DNA of 64,000 nt, from contig NC_021658.1 of assembly GCF_000418325.1 (NCBI RefSeq), positions 11,112,001 through 11,176,000 on the forward strand. The letters are read 5' to 3'. A program made the translations under genes and the position numbers. Of this stretch, positions 17,521 to 26,041 are shown piece by piece. This DNA is from Sorangium cellulosum So0157-2. GTDB taxonomy: Bacteria; Myxococcota_A; Polyangia; Polyangiales; Polyangiaceae. The notes below the pieces were generated by a model. The model was not told where the DNA came from and did not search any database. It worked only from the letters and a program-made list of their open reading frames with translations. Numbering within the stretch: position 1 is the first letter of the stretch; each line of letters opens with the position of its first letter.

Positions 17521-17610
17521 ACGGAGGATCGCCGGGGGTGGCGCCGGCGATCGGTGCATACCAGAGCTCGAGGTGGACCGCGTCACCGCCGTCGAGACGG
17601 AAAACGGCTC

Positions 17611-18864
17611 TCACACGGGCGTTGCGTCCCAGCGCGCGGCCAGGTGATCGAAGCCCCGGAACCCGATCGCCGCGGCCCGCACCGGCGGCTGATCCGGATC
17701 GAGGCGCAGGTTCGGCAGCCGCGCGAGCAGCTGCTCGAGCGCGACGCGGCCCTCCAGCCGCGCGAGCGGCGCGCCCAGGCAGAAGTGGGCGCCGCGGCCG
17801 AAGCTGAGGTGCCGGTCGGCGTTCGCCCGGCAGGGGTTGAAGGCCGTCGGCTCGCTGAAGACGCCCTCGTCGTGGTTGGCCGAGCAGACCGCGAGCTGGA
17901 CGATCGCGCCCGCCGGCAGCTTCACCCCGCCCAGCTCGACCTCCGTCGTCGTGTACCGCCCGATCCAGAGGAGCGGCCCGTCGAGCCGCAGCGTCTCCTC
18001 GATGACATCGCCGATCCGCGCCGGATCCTCGCGCGCGGCGGCGAGGTGCTCCGGGCGCTCCAGCAGCAGCACCAGCGCGTTGCCGATGAGGTGGAGCGTC
18101 GTCTCGTGCCCGGCCATGATCAGCTGCATGGGCAAGGCGATCAGCTCCTCTTCGCTGAGCTGCGCGCCGTCGTCGAGGTGCGCCCGGATCACCGCCGAGA
18201 GCAGATCGTCGCCCGGGCTCCGCCGGCGCTCCGCGATCACCCCGGCGAAATAGCGCTGGAACGCGAGCAGCCCCTTCGCCGCCTCCACCATCCGCTCCGT
18301 CGGCTCCGCGTTCCAGACCAGCCGGATCCAGTCGTCGGACCAGCGCTTGAGCCGGGCGATGTCGGCGCGCGGCATGCCGAGCATGTCGCCGATCACGAAC
18401 GCGGTGAACGGGAACGCGAACCGCTGGATCAGATCCGCCCGGCCCTCGGCGGCGAACCCGCCGATCAGCTCGTCGGCGGTGGCGCGGAGCTGCGGCTCCA
18501 TCGCGGCGACCCGCTGAGGCGTGAACCCCTTGCTGACGAGGCCCCGGAGCCGCGTATGGTCGGGCGGATCGGTCGTGAGCATCGTCGGCAGCCGGGCGTT
18601 CGGGTCCCCGAGCAGGGCGACCACTTCCGGCGCCAGCGGGGTCCGCGGCTTCATCAGGTGCTCCGACGAGAAGCGCTCCGTGTCGCGGAGCGCCGTCAGG
18701 ACGTCCTCGGGGCGCGTGACGAACCAGCTGTTCGCCGACGCATTGAAGAAGACGGGGGCTCCGCGCCGGGCCTGGGCATAGAACGGGTACGGATCGGCCG
18801 CGTGGCTGGGATGGTAGAGATCGTGGGCGCCGACGGCGGCGCGCAGGTCGTCAGGGGTTGTCAT
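17611..18864 (-). CDS. Cytochrome P450
   Basis: 417 residues from ATG 18864 (MTTPDDLRAAVGAHDLYHP). All P450 landmarks are present: I-helix AGHETT (about 235), K-helix ExxR as EETLR, FNPCRANADRHLSFGRGAHF and the heme-thiolate loop FGRGAHFCLG with axial Cys (about 355). Length and motifs match soluble bacterial class I P450s of the CYP107-like type. No ferredoxin or ferredoxin reductase is adjacent, so electrons come from elsewhere. Substrate unknown; the neighbours give no pathway clue. Confidence 0.95.
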   Translation of the reverse strand: MTTPDDLRAAVGAHDLYHPSHAADPYPFYAQARRGAPVFFNASANSWFVTRPEDVLTALRDTERFSSEHLMKPRTPLAPEVVALLGDPNARLPTMLTTDPPDHTRLRGLVSKGFTPQRVAAMEPQLRATADELIGGFAAEGRADLIQRFAFPFTAFVIGDMLGMPRADIARLKRWSDDWIRLVWNAEPTERMVEAAKGLLAFQRYFAGVIAERRRSPGDDLLSAVIRAHLDDGAQLSEEELIALPMQLIMAGHETTLHLIGNALVLLLERPEHLAAAREDPARIGDVIEETLRLDGPLLWIGRYTTTEVELGGVKLPAGAIVQLAVCSANHDEGVFSEPTAFNPCRANADRHLSFGRGAHFCLGAPLARLEGRVALEQLLARLPNLRLDPDQPPVRAAAIGFRGFDHLAARWDATPV

Positions 18865-19041
18865 GCTAAGTTTCTCCTGCTCTGTCGAGATCGCGCGAAG
18901 CAGCGCGATCACCCGGCGCCGGGGAGCCCCGGCCCGCGGGCGTCCATGGAGCTTATGCCGCTCGGGTCCAGAGGCCTATACTCGGCCGCAGGCCGGCCAG
19001 CCCCTCGCGGCGTGTCGACCCGTCACCGGACTCGAGCCCAC

Positions 19042-19749
19042 ATGCCACCTTCCCCTGCATCGACCCCGCCTCCCGGGGGCTCCCACCTCCCCGGCGCTCC
19101 GGCGCGCTCGCGGCGCTCCTGGCTGGGGTGGGCCGGATTTTCCTGCGTGCTCCTCCTGGCCATCCTCGTGCCCTTCTTCTTCTTCGCGGACCGCATCGAG
19201 GCGGCGGCGCGAGCGCTCCTCGCTTCGCCGCCCTCCGGCGTCGCCGCGGCGCTGGTGCTCGGGGGGCTCTTGGCGAGCGACGTGGTCTTGCCGGTGCCAT
19301 CCAGCTTCGTGAGCACGGCCGCGGGCGGCCTGCTCGGGTTCTGGCGCGGAACGGCCGTGTCGTGGGCGGGCATGATGGCGGGCGCGGGGCTCGGCTACGT
19401 GCTCGGCGCGCGGGCGGGGGCGCCGGCCTTGCAGCGGATGGTGGGGGCGTCGGAGCTCGCGCGGCTCACGCGCGCCGCCGAGCGGTACGGCCCCTGGTTC
19501 CTGCTCCTGTTCCGCGGCGTACCGGTGCTCTCGGAGGCGTCGGTCGTCTTCGCGGGCGCGGGCCGCATGCCGCTCCGCGCGTTCTTCACGGTGACGGCCC
19601 TGGCCAACCTGGGCATCTCGGCCACCTACGCGGCGATGGGGGCGTCCGCCGCGCGGCTCACGTCGGTGCTGCTGCTCTTCGCGGGGATCGTGCTGCTCCC
19701 GGGGCTCGCGCTCTTGGTCGTGCGCTTGCCGGAGTGGCGGCGGAGGTAG
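19042..19749 (+). CDS. VTT-domain (TVP38/DedA-like) membrane protein
   Basis: 235 residues. A Pro-rich N-terminal tail is followed by a membrane helix (AGFSCVLLLAILVPFFFF), then the VTT core with GGLLASDVVLPVPSSFVS, GGLLGFWRGTAVSWAGMMAG and FRGVPVLSEASVVFAGAGR, and two final helices. The F-R-G-x-P...E...AGAGR pattern is that of TVP38/TMEM64 family proteins, thought to act in lipid or small-molecule transport. It is divergent from the P450. The end at 19749 is followed by the hypothetical gene in the same direction. Confidence 0.82.
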   Translation: MPPSPASTPPPGGSHLPGAPARSRRSWLGWAGFSCVLLLAILVPFFFFADRIEAAARALLASPPSGVAAALVLGGLLASDVVLPVPSSFVSTAAGGLLGFWRGTAVSWAGMMAGAGLGYVLGARAGAPALQRMVGASELARLTRAAERYGPWFLLLFRGVPVLSEASVVFAGAGRMPLRAFFTVTALANLGISATYAAMGASAARLTSVLLLFAGIVLLPGLALLVVRLPEWRRR

Positions 19750-19815
19750 CCTGCGGGCAGCGCTTGCGCGAGGTTGCGGACACCTATCACAAGCGGGCCG
19801 GGGCGGGCCATCCAG

Positions 19816-20457
19816 GTGGAAGACGATAACGATCGGAGGCGACTCATCGACCAACTGCTCACGCGCGTCGACGAGGCTCGCGACGAGCGCACGAGCCTCG
19901 CTGAGATCGAGGACGCGATCCGCCAGCTGGAGGCGCTTGCTTCGCGAGAGCCTGGTACCGATGCGGACTACGCCTTGGCGTATTCATGGTACTTTCATCC
20001 GCGTAGACGGGACGACGAAACCATCCAGCAACGGGTCTCTGCTCTGCTCCTACCATTGACGCAGAAGAATCCGCGCGACTTCTTGGCGTGGCTGTACCTG
20101 GGACACAATGCCTACGACCTGATGCGCTACGACATCGCGTTGGGGTACTTCAGGCAGGCATCTTTGGTGGCACCGTCAAGCTATATAGGATTGAAGGCTC
20201 ACGAGATGGTGGTTTGCTGCCTCGTGACGCACAGCGGGATCAGCGCATCGCTCGACGAGATGGAGCGCTTCGTGAATCGAGCAGAAGGATATCCCGCGGA
20301 GGACATCTGGCCGCAGCAGCTGGCGGCTGCAGTTGGAGGATCGTGCCAGAAGCTCGGAGCAGATGAAGCGGCGCGGTTGACGGTACTTCTCGGCCGCCTC
20401 GATCGGGCCGGCCGGTGGGGCTCGTGGTTTCAGCAACTCTTGCAGCGCCAGTCATAG
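19816..20457 (+). CDS. Hypothetical protein, helical repeat type
   Basis: 213 residues from GTG 19816 (VEDDNDRRRLIDQLL); a TTG at 19774 is an alternative. It is mostly helical with TPR-like spacing (DFLAWLYLGHNAYDLMRYDIALGYFRQA, given in part), no signal and no membrane segment. Codon use is less GC-biased than its neighbours, hinting at later acquisition. I recognise no family. The gene ends just before the long inverted repeat at 20531. Confidence 0.65.
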   Translation: MEDDNDRRRLIDQLLTRVDEARDERTSLAEIEDAIRQLEALASREPGTDADYALAYSWYFHPRRRDDETIQQRVSALLLPLTQKNPRDFLAWLYLGHNAYDLMRYDIALGYFRQASLVAPSSYIGLKAHEMVVCCLVTHSGISASLDEMERFVNRAEGYPAEDIWPQQLAAAVGGSCQKLGADEAARLTVLLGRLDRAGRWGSWFQQLLQRQS

Positions 20458-20530
20458 GCAGAGCTGAGCAGCGGTGGTTGGCCGCTAGCGCACCGATCAC
20501 GTTGGAGTCCCGAAGAAATCAACAGAAGGG

Positions 20531-20638
20531 AAGAGAGACCGCAAGGGCGCGAGGGGCGCAAGGGGGGGAGAGAGAGAGAGAGAAAAAAAAATCTCGTCTT
20601 TGGCCCCTTGCGCCCCTCGCACCCTTGCGGTCTCTCTT
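20531..20638. terminator. Long inverted repeat between convergent genes, probable bidirectional terminator
   Basis: The arms at 20531-20565 and 20604-20638 are complementary over 35 bases with a single mismatch, which becomes a G-U wobble in the minus-strand RNA. The loop contains a (GA)n tract and nine consecutive A residues. It lies between the stops of the rightward gene at 20457 and the leftward gene at 20733, the right place for a shared terminator, but the stem is far longer than a usual intrinsic terminator. Confidence 0.7.
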
Positions 20639-20732
20639 TCCCGCATTCCTTGCCCCTGGGGCTTGCTTCCCGGCAGAGCGGTCGGGCTTCACAACCTATT
20701 CAATTCACGAAGCTTTCAACCCGTTCGGTGCT

Positions 20733-22172
20733 CTAGGCGACGTCAGGCCGTGTCATCAGCGGCGAGCGCAGGTGCAGCTCCAGGTCGGAGGTGGTCAGCG
20801 GCAGCGTGACCCAGGTGGCCGTCGCGGTCCCCGCGTCGGCGTCGACCGCCACCCGGACCCGGTGCGGGCTGGTGATGACGTGGAGCTCGGCGACGAACGT
20901 CCCGCCCTGCCAGGCGCCAGACGCGACGACGGGCCGGCCGAGCGGCGAGCTCTCCCGCCAGGCGCCGTGGCCCACCTCGAGGTCGAGCAGCGACCCGAGT
21001 CGCAGGAGCCACCCGGCGTCGGTCGGCTCGACGACCACCGTGGCTCCGTCGGGAAGGGCCGAGCTCTCGGCGGAGGCGTCGAGCCTCGCCGTGACGGAAC
21101 GCCGCGGGCCGGCCGAGCCCCGTACCTGCGCGAGGGACAGCCCTCCCAGCCGGTCGGCGAGGAGTTCGTCGTCGCGCGAGCCGTCCGGATGGCCGACGCC
21201 GGGGAGCAGGCACTCCCATACGGCGTCGAGCACGTCCTGAGCGTGCTGAACGTCCCGTTGGGCGCCGGTGACGGCGACCACCAGGTCGTGCGACGGGACG
21301 ACCACGCAGTGCTGGCCGAATGCGCCCTTGCCGTGAAAGCCGTGGCGCGACATCCAGAACTGGTAGCCGTAGCCGCAGAGGAAGTCGGGGCCGTCGTCTC
21401 CCTCCGCCTGGTGCCGGCCGTCGATCTGCCGGCTCGTCGCGAGCTCCACCCACGCGCGTGGGACGAGCTGCTGCCCGTTCCAGAGACCGCCGCGCAGCAG
21501 CAGCTCGCCGAAGGCGGCGACGGCCTCGGTCCGCAGGTGCAGACCGTGGAACCCGAAGGCGGCGCCGCTCGCGACGCGGTCCCACTCGGCGTCCTCGATT
21601 CCCATCGGCTTGAAGAGGCGCTCGTCGAGCAGCTCCGGGAGCCCGACGCCGGTGACCCGCTCCACCATCCGGGCCAGGATGAAGGTGGTGGCGTTGTCGT
21701 AGGTGTGCCGCGTTCCCTCGGGTGCGTCGAACGGCACGCGCAAGAAGCCCTTCACGAGGTCGTGGGGTTCCAGCCCCCAGGCCTCGGCGAGGCTGTCCGT
21801 GTCGTGCCCGGCCGTCATGGAGAGCAGGTGGTGAACGGTGATGCGGCGCCCCTGCTCGGAGACATCGGAGGGGACGTGGTCGGGCAGGACGTCCACCACC
21901 CGGTCGCCCAGGGCGAGCAGCCCGTCGGCGATCGCGAGCCCCACGGCGATCGACGTGAACGACTTGGTCAGCGAGTAGAGGAGGTGCGGGCGCTCGACCG
22001 AGTACGGCGCCCACCACCCTTCGGCGACGACGTGCCCGCAGCGCACGACCATGACGGAGTGGCACTCGACGGAACGGTCCTCGAGGCGGTCCAGCATCGC
22101 GGCGATCGAACGGGACGACACTCCCGAGGCGGCCGGGGTCGAACGCGGCAGCAGCGCACGCGGAGACGACAT
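20733..22172 (-). CDS. Serine hydrolase, class C beta-lactamase fold
   Basis: 479 residues from ATG 22172 (MSSPRALLPRSTP). The beta-lactamase/PBP-like domain (about 25-345) carries the nucleophile motif S-L-T-K in LLYSLTKSFTSIAVG (about 88) and the Y-x-N motif in HTYDNATTF (about 175). The last 130 residues form a separate beta-rich domain. No signal peptide is visible. Similar stand-alone esterase/amidase-like hydrolases are common in actinomycetes, and the wording of this protein looks actinomycete-like, so transfer is possible (impression only). Probably an esterase, not a resistance enzyme. Confidence 0.88.
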   Translation of the reverse strand: MSSPRALLPRSTPAASGVSSRSIAAMLDRLEDRSVECHSVMVVRCGHVVAEGWWAPYSVERPHLLYSLTKSFTSIAVGLAIADGLLALGDRVVDVLPDHVPSDVSEQGRRITVHHLLSMTAGHDTDSLAEAWGLEPHDLVKGFLRVPFDAPEGTRHTYDNATTFILARMVERVTGVGLPELLDERLFKPMGIEDAEWDRVASGAAFGFHGLHLRTEAVAAFGELLLRGGLWNGQQLVPRAWVELATSRQIDGRHQAEGDDGPDFLCGYGYQFWMSRHGFHGKGAFGQHCVVVPSHDLVVAVTGAQRDVQHAQDVLDAVWECLLPGVGHPDGSRDDELLADRLGGLSLAQVRGSAGPRRSVTARLDASAESSALPDGATVVVEPTDAGWLLRLGSLLDLEVGHGAWRESSPLGRPVVASGAWQGGTFVAELHVITSPHRVRVAVDADAGTATATWVTLPLTTSDLELHLRSPLMTRPDVA

Positions 22173-22277
22173 CCCGGCACGATAGCCGCAGGCGGGCGCC
22201 ATGGCGGAGGATTTGTTGAACGCCTTCACCACCGGGCCTTGAGCGTTCGGCCTCACGCGCTGCTGCACGACGCGCGC

Positions 22278-23762
22278 TCAACCTCGCAACGCGGTCACCG
22301 CAGGCAGCCCGCTGCCAGAGGTGTCGACGCGCATCACATCGAGGATCCCGCTGAAGATCTCCGCCTCGCTGGTCTGACGCCCCTTGTCCGGCGCGCCCGT
22401 CGTCGGATCGAACCCATAGGTCAGGCCCGTATCCGGGTCGACGCCGCCGAGGACGCGATTCCCCTTGAGCATCGGCGACACCAGCAGAACGCCGTTGTTC
22501 AGATCGTGCGAGCTACCGAAATCGTCCTGACCCCCGACCCGGGCCCTCGTGCGCCCGAACTCGGTGGCGACGTAGATCAGCGTGCGGTCCCACAGCGATG
22601 CGCCGCTGTCGTCGGCCGGCGTCTGCTCGAGCAGCCGGATGAGCGCGTCGGTCACCTTCAGGATCCGGCTCCACATCACGGCCTGCATCGAACGATGGTA
22701 ATTGTGAGAGTAATCGAAGGCGACCGGCGCATTGACGAGGGAGCTCGAGCTCTCATCGATGAGGACGCGGGTGGTCGGCCAGATGGTCGCCGTCACGCAG
22801 ACCTGGTTCTTGAACAACAGATAGGCCAGGGCCGCCTGCGCCTCCAAAGGATCGGTGTCGAGCAGCGGGAGAGCCTCTCGCAGCATCGCGGCTTCAGGGG
22901 ATGATTCGACGTTGTAGTCCGAGAGCGGGTAGTCTTTAGAATCCTGCAAGAGGCACAGCTTCTCGAGCAGACCGCGAGCTTCGAGGTTCGTCCGCGCCTT
23001 TGCGCGCTGCTCGGCCCACAGCCGGAGCGGCTCGGCCTGGCCAAACGCCTGGAGGAACGGGCTCTCCGGCTCGATCTGCTCGTCGCGCAGCCGCCGGGCC
23101 TCGTCGAGCAGCGCCGACGACGGAGCAGCCTCGATGCCCTTGCGCGCGTCGAGCCCGAGGGACCAGGTCGAGGGCCGGGCGATCAGCTCCGAGAAGCAGC
23201 GCGACGGCAGCGCCTCATCGTGGCCGCGAGCCGCGAAGCCCCCAGAGGTCATGTTGATGTTTGGAATGGAGAAGTCATCGCCGTACTCCTTCGCCACGCA
23301 CTCCTGCAGGGTGCGCCCACGCCACGCCTCGTTGCCCGTGATCGAGCGGCGCTGACCGACGAAATGATTGACGCTCGATCCCGTCAGCGTCGCCACGAGC
23401 ATCTGCTCGCGGTGGGCCCGTACGAACGACGACTGCTTCGCCCGCAGCGGGAAGGGGAACGGACCCGCCGTCGGGCGCTCGATGTCGACCGCGCGCAGCG
23501 GCGAGCCGTCGAAGCCCTTCACCTCGTCGTCCGGGAACGTGTTGATCGTCTCCCAGTGCGCCGACTCGCCGTGGCGCACGGCGAGCATGCTGTCGACGAT
23601 GGAGGCGCCGCCATGAGCGCCGATGACGAGCAGATAGCGCGGCGGTATGCCCGCCGCGCGGCCGCGGGATGAGACGAGGCTGGAGACGCCGAGCGCCCCG
23701 CCTGCCGCGACACCCCACTGGAGGAGCTGTCGCCGCTTGATCTTGGATTGAGCTGGTTTCAT
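22278..23762 (-). CDS. DUF1501-like exported protein (Tat signal)
   Basis: 494 residues. The N-terminus (SKIKRRQLLQWGVAAGGALG) is a Tat signal. The body resembles the DUF1501 group of the alkaline-phosphatase/sulfatase-like superfamily: LLVIGAHGGAS near the start, the conserved YVATEFGRTRARVGG and SSHDLNNGVLLVSPMLKGNRV near the end, and a terminal GILDVMRVD. It is the last gene of a three-gene leftward operon with a DUF1588-type heme protein and a small lipoprotein, starting eight bases after the latter. Such genes are paired in Planctomycetes and Myxococcota; the biochemical role is unknown. Confidence 0.82.
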   Translation of the reverse strand: MKPAQSKIKRRQLLQWGVAAGGALGVSSLVSSRGRAAGIPPRYLLVIGAHGGASIVDSMLAVRHGESAHWETINTFPDDEVKGFDGSPLRAVDIERPTAGPFPFPLRAKQSSFVRAHREQMLVATLTGSSVNHFVGQRRSITGNEAWRGRTLQECVAKEYGDDFSIPNINMTSGGFAARGHDEALPSRCFSELIARPSTWSLGLDARKGIEAAPSSALLDEARRLRDEQIEPESPFLQAFGQAEPLRLWAEQRAKARTNLEARGLLEKLCLLQDSKDYPLSDYNVESSPEAAMLREALPLLDTDPLEAQAALAYLLFKNQVCVTATIWPTTRVLIDESSSSLVNAPVAFDYSHNYHRSMQAVMWSRILKVTDALIRLLEQTPADDSGASLWDRTLIYVATEFGRTRARVGGQDDFGSSHDLNNGVLLVSPMLKGNRVLGGVDPDTGLTYGFDPTTGAPDKGRQTSEAEIFSGILDVMRVDTSGSGLPAVTALRG

Positions 23763-23770
23763 AGTGTTCC

Positions 23771-24409
23771 TCAGTAGAAAAGAAACTCGGTGCTCGTCAC
23801 GACGGCGAGGCAGGACAGCGTCGCCCAGCCCACCTCCGCCTCGGCGACGCCGGGCCCCTCCGCCAGGGCCCGCGCGTAGAGCGACTCGAAGCCGTCGCGC
23901 TCACGCGCCGCCGGCGGCCGCCCGAGCGCGGAGGCATAGAGCGCATCGAGGCTCGCCGCGCGGCCCTGAGCGGTCGCCACGTCGCGCCAGATCAGAGGAC
24001 TCGCCTCGCCTCCGGCCACATCCCGCTCGGCGCGTCGACGGCAGGCTTGAAGGGCGATGCGCTCGACGATGAGCGTCGTGCTCAGCCCGGTCATGGGGGA
24101 CGATTCGAAGATCTGGTTCCGATATGGGTCGAGGCCGCCGAGCGCCACCGTGTGCACGCTCTCCGAGCAGGACATCGTGCCGAACTCGTTGCACACCTCT
24201 TCCGGGTCGAGCTGGAGCAGCTGCGCCAGGTCGTTGCGCAGGCGCGTCCCGCCCTTGAAGTGCACGCGGGCGTGCCGTGAAGCGTGTTGCGTCGTGGGAG
24301 CCGGCTCGCGCTCGGGGTCGTCGCCGGCGCACGACGCGGCAGAGACGGCGAAGACGAGCGAGAGCGACCGCGCCGCGGCGAGGAAGAGCGTCGAAAGATT
24401 ACGGTGCAC
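23771..24409 (-). CDS. Small lipoprotein of the DUF1588/DUF1501 operon
   Basis: 212 residues from GTG 24409, overlapping the upstream gene by eleven bases. A signal sequence (FLAAARSLSLVFAVSAASC) ends in a lipobox-like SAASC. The C-terminal half has YASALGRPPAARERDGFESL and ends STEFLFY, which resembles the helical repeats at the ends of DUF1592/DUF1800-type proteins. No catalytic motif is visible. Coupling by overlap implies that it works with the two flanking gene products at the membrane. Confidence 0.7.
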   Translation of the reverse strand: MHRNLSTLFLAAARSLSLVFAVSAASCAGDDPEREPAPTTQHASRHARVHFKGGTRLRNDLAQLLQLDPEEVCNEFGTMSCSESVHTVALGGLDPYRNQIFESSPMTGLSTTLIVERIALQACRRRAERDVAGGEASPLIWRDVATAQGRAASLDALYASALGRPPAARERDGFESLYARALAEGPGVAEAEVGWATLSCLAVVTSTEFLFY

Positions 24410-25859
24410 CGAAGGCCTCCGTGCGAACGAGGTCGCGCAACATGGGTTCGATCGCGAAGCCGTGCTCGGTCCGGAATGCCTGGACCAGCGCGTCGAACGT
24501 GGCGAGCTCCGCGCCGGAGGGCTCGGCGTGGAAGAACACCTGCCAGTAGTCCGCGACGCGGGAGCTCGCGAACTCCTGGCTGCTCGTCGCGACTTCGGCC
24601 CACTCCGTCAGCGAGCTCACGGGTCTCCCGAGCAGCATCCCTGCCTCTGGCATCGCGCTGACGCCCGGGAGCAGGGCTTCATAGGAGTCCTCGAGTCGGG
24701 TCGGGAGGTAACGGCCTTTTTCGTCCAAATTGGTGACGGTCACGCCGTCGTAGCGGCTGAACGGATAGCTGAGCGGATCGAGGGTCGAGTGGCAGCCGGC
24801 GCAGGCCGGGGCGGCGACGCCCTTGTAGTCGTAGTCGGCGGGCTCGCCGGGCACGGGGTGGAGGCCTTCGCCCAGCGCGATATCGAGGCCGAGGTAGGCT
24901 CGGTAGGCCTGGGCGGCGGCGGTGCGCGGCAGCGCCGTGAACATGTTGTTGAACAGCAGAAACCAACGTGTGGTCAGCATGCCGGCGCGGCGCTCGGTCG
25001 GCATTTTCTGCCTGCCCGGGAGCTCGTCGACGGGCTTGTACACGGAGCGCCCGTCGACGATCAAACGCTGGACATAGTAACGGGCATTCAGCAAATCACG
25101 GCTATCGTGGCCATCGATCTGCGTGTAGACGAACAGGGCGTAATCGGGGAAGTAGTCGAAGTCCTCTTCGCCGGTGTAGCGGCCGTCGGTGTTCTCTTCT
25201 GGCTCATCGACGAAGATGGTGGGCCGGATCTTGGCGTGAGCGATGTTCCACACCACGCCGTCGCGCCCTCGCCAGAACTCGCTTTGCATGCAGGTGGTCA
25301 GCGCGTCCGCGACGGCGTCCGGCTGCAGCTCGAGCGGGGTGTCGGCCACGGCCGCGAGCTCGGCAGGCGTCGGCGATCGACCGCACGCCTCGAGCGTGAC
25401 CTTGCGCAGCGCATACCGACCGTCATAGCGGCACACGTCATAGGTCGTAGAGACCTCCGCGGGTCCGCATGCCGTCTCGCTCGCCGGGGCGCTGGCCGCG
25501 TCTCCCGGGGACGTCCCCGCCGTGATCTCGTCGCCGTTGGATGCGCCGTCCTCGTCCGAGTCGCGATCCTCCACGGCGGCGAGCGCCTCGGGCAACGCGG
25601 CCGCGAACGTCTCGTCCGATGTCGACGGCTCCGAGAAGGCCGACCGCACATCGCCGCCATAAGCGTTCCAGGCGACAGGCGTTTCAGTGCGGGTATGGCA
25701 CAAGGAGCAATCGACGCGGCTGGCCGCGCAGAGCCGGGCGTCAGGATAGCTTTCACAGAACAGTTGAATCGCTGGAGGCCGGGCGGACGCGTCACCGCTG
25801 CTGAGCAGCGCGGTGAGCGCGACCGCCGTGGCGACCAGGCTCGGATGGCTAGGTCTCAT
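24399..25859 (-). CDS. Exported DUF1588-like protein with two CxxCH heme motifs
   Basis: 486 residues from ATG 25859 (MRPSHPSLVATAVALTALLS), which gives a normal signal peptide. A first heme-type motif, CSLCHT, lies about 25 residues after the signal. A calcium-binding-like DRDSDEDGASNGDEITAG segment (about 105) follows. The C-terminal part carries ACAGCHSTLDPLSYPFSRYD, the DUF1588 signature with a second CxxCH. It is the first gene of the operon with the lipoprotein and the DUF1501 protein. An exported heme protein acting in periplasmic redox is the likely reading; substrate unknown. Confidence 0.8.
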   Translation of the reverse strand: MRPSHPSLVATAVALTALLSSGDASARPPAIQLFCESYPDARLCAASRVDCSLCHTRTETPVAWNAYGGDVRSAFSEPSTSDETFAAALPEALAAVEDRDSDEDGASNGDEITAGTSPGDAASAPASETACGPAEVSTTYDVCRYDGRYALRKVTLEACGRSPTPAELAAVADTPLELQPDAVADALTTCMQSEFWRGRDGVVWNIAHAKIRPTIFVDEPEENTDGRYTGEEDFDYFPDYALFVYTQIDGHDSRDLLNARYYVQRLIVDGRSVYKPVDELPGRQKMPTERRAGMLTTRWFLLFNNMFTALPRTAAAQAYRAYLGLDIALGEGLHPVPGEPADYDYKGVAAPACAGCHSTLDPLSYPFSRYDGVTVTNLDEKGRYLPTRLEDSYEALLPGVSAMPEAGMLLGRPVSSLTEWAEVATSSQEFASSRVADYWQVFFHAEPSGAELATFDALVQAFRTEHGFAIEPMLRDLVRTEAFGAP

Positions 25860-26041
25860 GCGCTGAAGGTTGGCGCGCTGGGAACACCGTGCCAGGACGC
25901 CAGACGTCAAAATGCGGACCGGATGCGCCAGTCGGTCCGGGAGCCGCCGACTCGCGCTCGCCTCGAGGCGCTAAGATCCAGCGCTCGGCGCCGAGCGCAG
26001 CCTGCGTGCCCCGAGCGCGCGGGCGGCGACGGGAGCGGCGC

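Noticed and set aside
20733-22172. Beta-lactamase resistance gene
   Set aside because: Motifs are those of the broad serine hydrolase/esterase family; no signal peptide and an extra C-terminal domain make a periplasmic beta-lactamase unlikely.
20743-22281. Second frame overlapping the serine hydrolase
   Set aside because: It lacks any motif, while the competing frame has the SxxK and YxN motifs and normal composition.
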